From Isoetes taiwanensis (taxonomy: Eukaryota; Streptophyta; Lycopodiopsida; Isoetales; Isoetaceae): a stretch of 64,000 nucleotides of DNA. The translations under genes and the position numbers were made by a program. Each line of letters opens with the position of its first letter. Positions within the stretch are counted from its first letter, which is position 1. The DNA is taken from contig JAJEKV010000046.1 in assembly GCA_021234155.1 (NCBI GenBank), positions 9,803,012 through 9,867,011 on the forward strand, given 5' to 3'. Below, one piece after another: positions 57,574 to 64,000 of the stretch. Under the pieces are notes generated by a model. It was not told where the DNA came from. It searched no databases and worked only from the letters and a program-made list of their open reading frames with translations.

Positions 57574-58137
57574 CATGGCAGACTGCATAATGGCATTGTT
57601 GTTTATCGGCATCAAGCTTTCTCTCTACACCAGCGTCGAGCTTTGCCTTTGCCATTTCGGCACCATTCATAGTAAGCCTAACGAATTTCTGTATGGGGGC
57701 TGGAATGGATGCGAAGTACAGAGGTGCAGAAGCAGAGCATTGGCGACAGCTCCAATATGGTTTGTTAACCAGCCTGATCCGCCATTAGAGTCCATGGCAG
57801 GCATGTTTTTTTTATATACCTGGTTTTCTTATAATCTTTTGCCTCCCAAATCTTAGCCTTCTTGACGAAAAACGTGGCTCCACTGGCAGAGGACCGGATT
57901 TGCGAGATACCCGAGGCCATGTTGTGGAATAAGGTCTGTTTTGCCAACAGACTTGCTTATGGAGGCCTTAATTTGGCCGGAAATCTTGCTACACAACAGC
58001 TTCTGAGGTATTCTCTTTTCTGTGCTGCATTTTGGTGCTTCTTTCTAGGTTCTTACCATGTTCTTGATTTTTGTTTGCAGAGGATTTTTTGCACAAATTC
58101 AGTAGTTAGGGAAATGTCTCTAAAACCACATCCTTAG
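57574..58137 (+). CDS. Weak candidate for a small spliced gene
   Basis: Less AT-rich than its surroundings. An ATG at 57574 opens MADCIMALLFIGIKLSLYT and runs on to about 57800. A second open stretch, 57862-58010 (VAPLAEDRICEIPEAMLWNK, then LAYGGLNLAGNLATQQLL), could be joined by an intron at about 58008-58080 (weak donor, acceptor TTTGTTTGCAG|AGG) to a short end with a stop at 58135. No family recognised, and the splice pattern is a guess. It could equally be a decayed transposon. Confidence 0.25.
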
Positions 58138-61100
58138 GCTCTAAAATCTCCTTTCGGGATTCTGAAGGAGATGGTTACTGGCTTATTAAAGACTTTCTAG
58201 AATAAGGAAGTAGAAGCTGCTCTGCATGTATTCGGGACCACCAAATCATTGCCTATGACCAGATGTTTGCTACTTCAACTCTAAAAAAAATGTGCTCGTT
58301 GTAAGTTTTTTGCCTGATTTGGTTAATATGCTAGTGGTATGCCCGATCAATGCCGTAGTTCCACTGGAAATCTATTTACTGGTGTAAATATTTTGTTTCA
58401 TATTTGGCATGTTCCTGATGATGAATCATTTTTTGCTGTCATAACTAGTTTGAGTGACGCAGTGGATCTACATTAAAGTTTACGAGTTTAAAGTTCGCAT
58501 GTTTATATTTTGCAAGTTTTTCACATTTTGCATGTAGGTTCAGGGAATGCATTTTCTATGTGGCTTTTCATCTCTATCAGCTTTTCTCCCAACATTCGAA
58601 GTTGGATTATGGGGCCAAATTTTATATTATGCCTGCATAGCTTCTCTAGCTTAGATGGATGTTTTAGAAACCCTTGATCCATCGTTCCTTCTACATCACA
58701 TTCTTCATTTTGATGTCTTTCGTTTTGTGATTACCAATGCCCTCTACTAGACATGCTTAACAATTACAAGACATGCGGCTCCTGAGAAGGGTTGGATTAG
58801 AAGATTTTGCAGCCGGTACCAGATTGGGCAATAACTGAACATAAAGTAATGCAATGTTTTGTAGTTTGGAAGTGCAGCACTTTCTGCAAGCAGAGGACCA
58901 ACTGTCGGAGATTTTTGTCAAAGATTCAAGTTTCTTATTTGTTTCGGTCTTAGCTACATCTTAAATCTGTCAGATTTGTTTGAGATTGTGGCTCCTTTGA
59001 TTATCAATTTGTTTCGACTTAGCTACATCTTAAAACTGTCAGATTTGTTTGAGATTCTGGATCCTTTGATTACCAATTTCCAGCTGGTTTCTCTAAGCAA
59101 GATTTCTTTGCTTGCTTCATCTGTATAGAAAGTGTGGATCATGGATCGTTGGTTATGAATGTGTTGTGCCTGTGATATTTGATATTGCAGCACATGCCTT
59201 AAGAACAGCAAGGTAAATATACTGGTATTCTTCGCCCCAGATATAATTGCATTTGATCGAATTATTTGAAAAGTATTTGACATTAAAGTTTGACACAACA
59301 AGCTAACTTTTTTATGTTGTGCAGAACCTTTGCAGTGTGTGGATCAATGTGTGGCTATGTTTCTGGATAGCGTGCGCTCTTATGCTAAGGTTGCACATAT
59401 CTTGAGTTTCTGTTTTCCCTTGCAGGTCGGATTTGTCTTGCCGGGCACCAATTTAGTGGACTGGAATTGTGCAGTTAGTGAATGTGTACAAGTTCCTGCA
59501 TGTTCATGCTTGCGCATCTGTGTATAACAAATCTGAGACCTATGCAGGCTGCTACATGCTCTTAGAGTACTTAGAAATCGAGGCTAAATGCATCCAATAG
59601 CAGTTTGCTGAATATGTTGTAGCCGCATCGCTGGCTTCTTATGCCTTGCAAATGTATACATTGCTGCACTTTCATCTTTGCGTATGTGTATAACGGTCCG
59701 AGACCTCTGCAACATGCTTTGTCTTTGTTAAAGTACTTACAAAGTTTCTATAGAGTTTGCAAGAGAGTTTGCAAGAAGGCAATGAATCATGCAACTGCTT
59801 CAGTCTTCTCGTGATCTCATGGGGCAACGCCGACCTTATATGCCACAATGAAACCTAATGTCTTTGACATGTCTTTGGAACCGAAGCTACATTTGAATGC
59901 ATGGATGTAAGTGGATGCAAGTCGTTGCCTTAGGCGGAGAGTGCAAGCTTTTTTTAAGCTTTTTCTAAAAAGAATGGAAGCTCTTATCAATTTGAATTGC
60001 ACTTTGATTATCGACACAAAATTTTGATCCTTTGTTATGACATTGGTCTTGCAGAAGCCAAAAGCGGAAGGTATATTGTTGAATGACATTGGCCACAATT
60101 TTAAATGTTGGTCAACCATTCTCATCTGCTATTTTGGTAATATATCTGGATTGGACTGAGGGTGCTCTATTTTGTCACAATCTAGGCCCCCAAGAGGGAA
60201 AAAAAATGTGGTCTAGTGTGTAATGTGCATCCGAAACACAATAAATATGGCGATTCAACAAATACGTTGTGATTGGACAATAAGAGAGATGCTTGGCTAT
60301 TAACTAATGCATGGTAAGCTTCATAAATTTTAAGATTGGAGAGATTTGCCAGGACTTGCTTCCTGATCCCGTATTACATATGGATTGCTTCTCCTAGACA
60401 AGATGTAGCAATATTGTTCCTATACTATTCTATTCTATTCTATTGTATTACTATTCTATTCTATTCTATTCTATACTATACTATACTATATAATCCATAA
60501 TAAACTTTAAACTATACTATATTGATGGATTCCAAAACTTCTTTTTGTATCTCACGAATTGACCTTGTGTAATTGATACATTGTTTTGGATGTATATTCT
60601 TGCTTGCGTGAAAGGAATATTGATATGCCAAGCTACCTAGAAACAATGCGGTAATTCAAGTCAAAGATCGTAGAGCATTTAAGAATAGAATAGCATAGAA
60701 GTATGAAATAATGGAACTTAAGCAATTTTTATAAAATTAAATGGATCCATTCAAGGAATCCATAATGAAACAATGGGATAATTTAGATCAAGTCTACTAG
60801 AACATTTAAGAAGTTTCAATAGACCAACTTGAAGAATTTGAATAAAAAGTTTCAATAGACCAACGTGAAGAATTAGAAGGAATCTAGACATTACATACAT
60901 TTTTTGTGGTTCTTACTATTTGCAAATTTAGAAGTCCTTCTTTGATTCATTAATGATTATGAATTTCATAATGAAACAATTCCCACGACATTTGATCATT
61001 CTATTTCCGTGGATGGAGAAGTTTTAATAAACAATGGCGAGCCTCTGGCTGCTGGAGAATCTTCTGGCTGGCCAAGGAATTAGGAGTGGACTGTGCAATG

Positions 61101-61330
61101 TAACATCTCAATTCCTGTTGCAAGATGGTCATTGAATGGCTATCAAGCAATGGATTTGGCTTAAACCTTCGTAACTTTGATCTAGATGCATACTCCCATT
61201 TGTGTGACAGGACAATTGAAATAATTGAGATGGCATAATGTAAAACAGGATGTTAACTAAAGGCATTACTAGGTTCACCATCTGTTGACAATAAATTAGT
61301 GGAGTTCTATGTACATTAAATGCATAGTAT
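58138..61330. repeat. AT-rich spacer with several local duplications
   Basis: No gene recognised. Tandem pairs: 58938-59075 (unit about 69 bp, containing 'cttagctacatcttaaa' and 'tgtcagatttgtttgagatt'); 59510-59590 against 59675-59745 ('gtgtataac...gagacct.tgca' and 'agtacttaga/caaag'); 60809-60875 ('aagtttcaatagaccaac.tgaagaat' twice). A CTATT/CTATA microsatellite lies at 60419-60492. Confidence 0.6.
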
Positions 61331-61332
61331 TT

Positions 61333-61381
61333 AGTTTTTGGGTTGCCCCTAGGGGGGCAAACCCTCGTTTATGTGGGTTTT
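61333..61381 (+). repeat. Palindrome-headed repeat, copy 2
   Basis: Matches 57355-57405 over about 45 bases with one or two differences, then diverges. The 65-codon reading frame over it (61309-61506) has no recognised product. Confidence 0.8.
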
Positions 61382-62334
61382 TGAGATTTATTAAAATGCC
61401 CTTAATCTTACTGTATCGTGGTTTCTGCCATAGCCAAGCTTATGTTCCTCATCATCGAGCTCAATTTTATATCTTTTGCCCCTGCCAACCTCAAACTATT
61501 CCTTAAACCGACTCTTCAAGTCTTTGGCCAGAGTGTTCTCGCTTTTTTCGTCCCAATTCCTCCTTGGCTAGATTTTATCAAGGTAAAATCATGGTAGATA
61601 ATGTGAATATCATTGATAATGTGCAAGATGATGACAGTTATTGAACTAGAAAAGCCAGAGGTAAACTCCTTGAAAAATTGCATGAATTGCCACAGAATGA
61701 AATTGCTTAGGCAACAAGATTCTGCAGAGCAACTTATAGGATGGTTACATTATTCTAGTTCATGGAGATTAATAACATGAAGATGGCAGAAGAACAGTTC
61801 TTATTTTATGTGAAATCTTACTATCATCACAGAGGTATAGCAGATATATACAGTACTCGATAACATTTAATGGCAATATGCAATGCAAACAAATTGCTTA
61901 GCTCTTGAACTTGGGATTGGACTCATGCTATTACTTCACTCCCGAATTTATTGAACATTTTTCCTTTCTTGACATATATTCCTTCTGACCCAATTTTTGC
62001 AGTATCAACTTGAGTACTTTAGATAGGTTGACTTCAATAACTATCACTCGGTACTTTGTACTATAAATGTACCTTGACTTCTTATACTTTAGCCTGATAT
62101 CTTGAACATATCGAGGACCTTGACTATTTATATTGAACAGAGCTCTGCTGTCTACTTTTAATTGCTGCATTCTAAAATTAAGACATGAAACTAGGCATCT
62201 AACTAATCAATAAATAAATGGAAATGCTGATGACAAAGATAGTCACCTAAAAAAATATCGTGCGCCTCAACAACCAGTGCCTTCTCTACCTTTCAAAATT
62301 GTGTTCTTGCTAATTTCAATACTCAAGTAGCATC
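61382..62334. other. No gene seen
   Basis: AT-rich, with no motif recognised on either strand. Confidence 0.5.
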
Positions 62335-64000
62335 CTACTGTAAAGAACGCAAGCGGCAGCTCCGTCACATTCTGGATCCAGGTACCCGCTTGCAGGCCAC
62401 CACACAGTACCGCGCCCATCTGAAGGACACAAAGGCGCGGTACCTTGCCAAGCATCAGGGGGAGATGTTCGGCCTGCTGGACACTCATCCTCGAACCTTT
62501 TGGCGCAGAGTGCTTCGAAGGCCAGCCCAGCCTACAGGGGACATCACACCCGGGCAGTGGGAACAGTACTTGCAGCAGCTCTATGACCCGCCAGGGACGC
62601 GTACGCCCATACCCCCACAGGATGGCCCCCCATTGGTTCTCGTGGACGAGGATGTTGAGGAGGGCCTGCAACGGCTAGCTAATGGGAAGGCAGCTGACCT
62701 CGATGGTATGCAGGCCGAGTTACTCAAGTGGGCAGGGCAGCCGCTTGTGCCGGTCCTCACTACCCTGTTCAACAGAGCATTGCAGGAGGGTTTCCCCCGA
62801 CAATGGACCACAAGCAGGGTTGTTCCCATTCACAAGGCGGGCGACCCACACTGTCCGGCCAATTACCGGACGATCATGGTCAGTTCAGTATTTGCCAAAC
62901 TGTTGGCTGGCATTCTCGAGCAGCAGTTGACCCGCTGGGCGGAGGCAGCGGATGTGCGAGCCCTCACACAGGCAGGCTTTCGACCCCGCCACTCAACGAT
63001 TGACCATATCTTTACGCTGCGGGCACTGATTGAAGACAGCCGGAATCATCGGCTGGACTTGTATTGCTGCTTTGTGGACTTCGCAAAGGCTTTTGATACG
63101 GTCCCCCGGGAAAAGCTGTGGGCTAGACTGCGTCAACTGGGGCTCCCCGCCTCGCGAGAATGCCATATACGTGAGTTGTATGAGAGTTGTTTTGGCAGGA
63201 TGCAGCCGACGGGCCAAGCATTCACCAGTAGTATCGGGGTCCGGCAGGGTTGCCCCCTCTCGCCAACACTTTTTGGCCTCTACATTGATCGATTAGAGCC
63301 GGCTTCGCGAGCATGGGGGATGGCATACGCCTTTGCACCGTGTCATCCACCAGCTCATCTATCTTGACGATGTTGGCCTGCCGGCCCACACCCGAAGCTA
63401 TGCAGTCTCACCGATGCCCTAGACACATTTTGTCGCTACGGACATGCTGGCGTCAATCGGCCAAGACCGGGTGGTTCTCATATCCTCTTCCGTCACCCCA
63501 TGCCTCCTCGCACTCACATATCGGGGATGCACTGTGGGCGCCACGCCCACCTACAAGTACCTAGGGGTGGAGTTCCCCTCCCTCGCTCTCGGGAGGCGCC
63601 TATCCGCTATGGTGACAGCAGGCTGGAAAGCTTTTATGCCATGCGTAACAACAAAGTCACCAGGCAGGAGCTATATGATTGGGGCCATCAATCACATCTG
63701 TTCGGGCACTGGTCGAGCCTGTCCCTTCTGACGGGTCGAGGTTTGGGGCCCTATCGTCTCTTTGGCGACCTGGAATGACTTGGAGCAAAAGTGCGAAGGC
63801 ATTTTTTGCACGGCACTTGGGGTGAAACCTTTAGTCCCCTATCGGTTCTCGGCTGCGAAACCGATTCTTGCCGCCAACGCTGGCAGCCCTGATAGACACA
63901 TCGCCTATTTTGAAAAGTGGTTACTATGGGTGATGCTCGGCTCCGCACCTGGCTTACACTGTGGCCATGAGTCCGGCAAAATGCTTAGGGCCCGTTGGAG
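62335..64000 (+). pseudogene. GC-rich LINE reverse transcriptase, runs off the window
   Basis: A 325-codon frame (open from upstream of 62390; no ATG at its start) reads FWRRVLRRPAQPTGDITP, LANGKAADLDGMQAELLKWA, VVPIHKAGDPHCPANYRTI, RALTQAGFRPRHSTIDHIF, CCFVDFAKAFDTVPREKLW (first Asp) and GVRQGCPLSPTLFGLYIDRL. After a frameshift near 63320 the active site reads LIYLDDVGL (YLDD at 63360-63371, where YADD is usual), then YKYLGVEF (about 63558) and, near the end, FSAAKPILAANAG. Endonuclease and ORF1 are absent, so it is 5'-truncated at about 62335. GC content jumps sharply relative to the flank. It is distinct from the L1-like LINE at 38960-54760. Confidence 0.9.

Overview
The window reads as plant nuclear DNA from a repeat-dense genome. 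The evidence is Ty3/gypsy elements of Tat-like and chromodomain types, a Ty1/copia remnant, LINE remnants, one plant-type EamA/SLC35F5-like transporter gene with short GT-AG introns, long AT-rich spacers, and no operons. A fern or another non-flowering plant is my best guess, because a pogo/Tigger-like transposase and a GC-rich LINE lie beside giant Tat-like elements; this is inference. About three quarters of the window is transposon-derived and most coding remnants carry frameshifts.

Layout. 1-7135: degenerate Tat-like element (partial 5' LTR, gag, protease, RNase H, an inverted integrase scrap, 3' LTR). 7270-8400: LINE ORF2 tail, then a CTAT microsatellite. 10969-13044: the only clearly intact host gene, a three-exon transporter on the minus strand. 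13978-15848: frameshifted pogo/Tigger-like transposase. 17446-19211: solo LTR. 20695-38900: a scrambled cluster of Tat-like pieces in both orientations that share one LTR family (TGTTGCCC start, GGGTCAACA end) and a primer-binding site matching tRNA-Gln. 38960-54760: an L1-like LINE on the minus strand, split at its RT active site by a complete 13.1-kb chromovirus (39638-52741, 5-bp TSD AGAAA). 56680-57290: copia RNase H remnant. 57355-62330: AT-rich spacer with local duplications and one weak gene candidate. 62335-64000: GC-rich LINE RT running off the end.

The most interesting object is the chromovirus. Besides gag, protease, RT, RNase H, integrase and a chromodomain, it carries about 4.7 kb between its 5' LTR and gag with at least two accessory reading regions on the same strand. 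The first (50333 to 49074) ends in a clearly recognisable histone H3 fold, broken by small indels. The second (48888 to 47517) encodes an unrecognised acidic protein with an internally repeated motif. A retrotransposon that carries an H3 fold as well as a chromodomain is, to my knowledge, undescribed.
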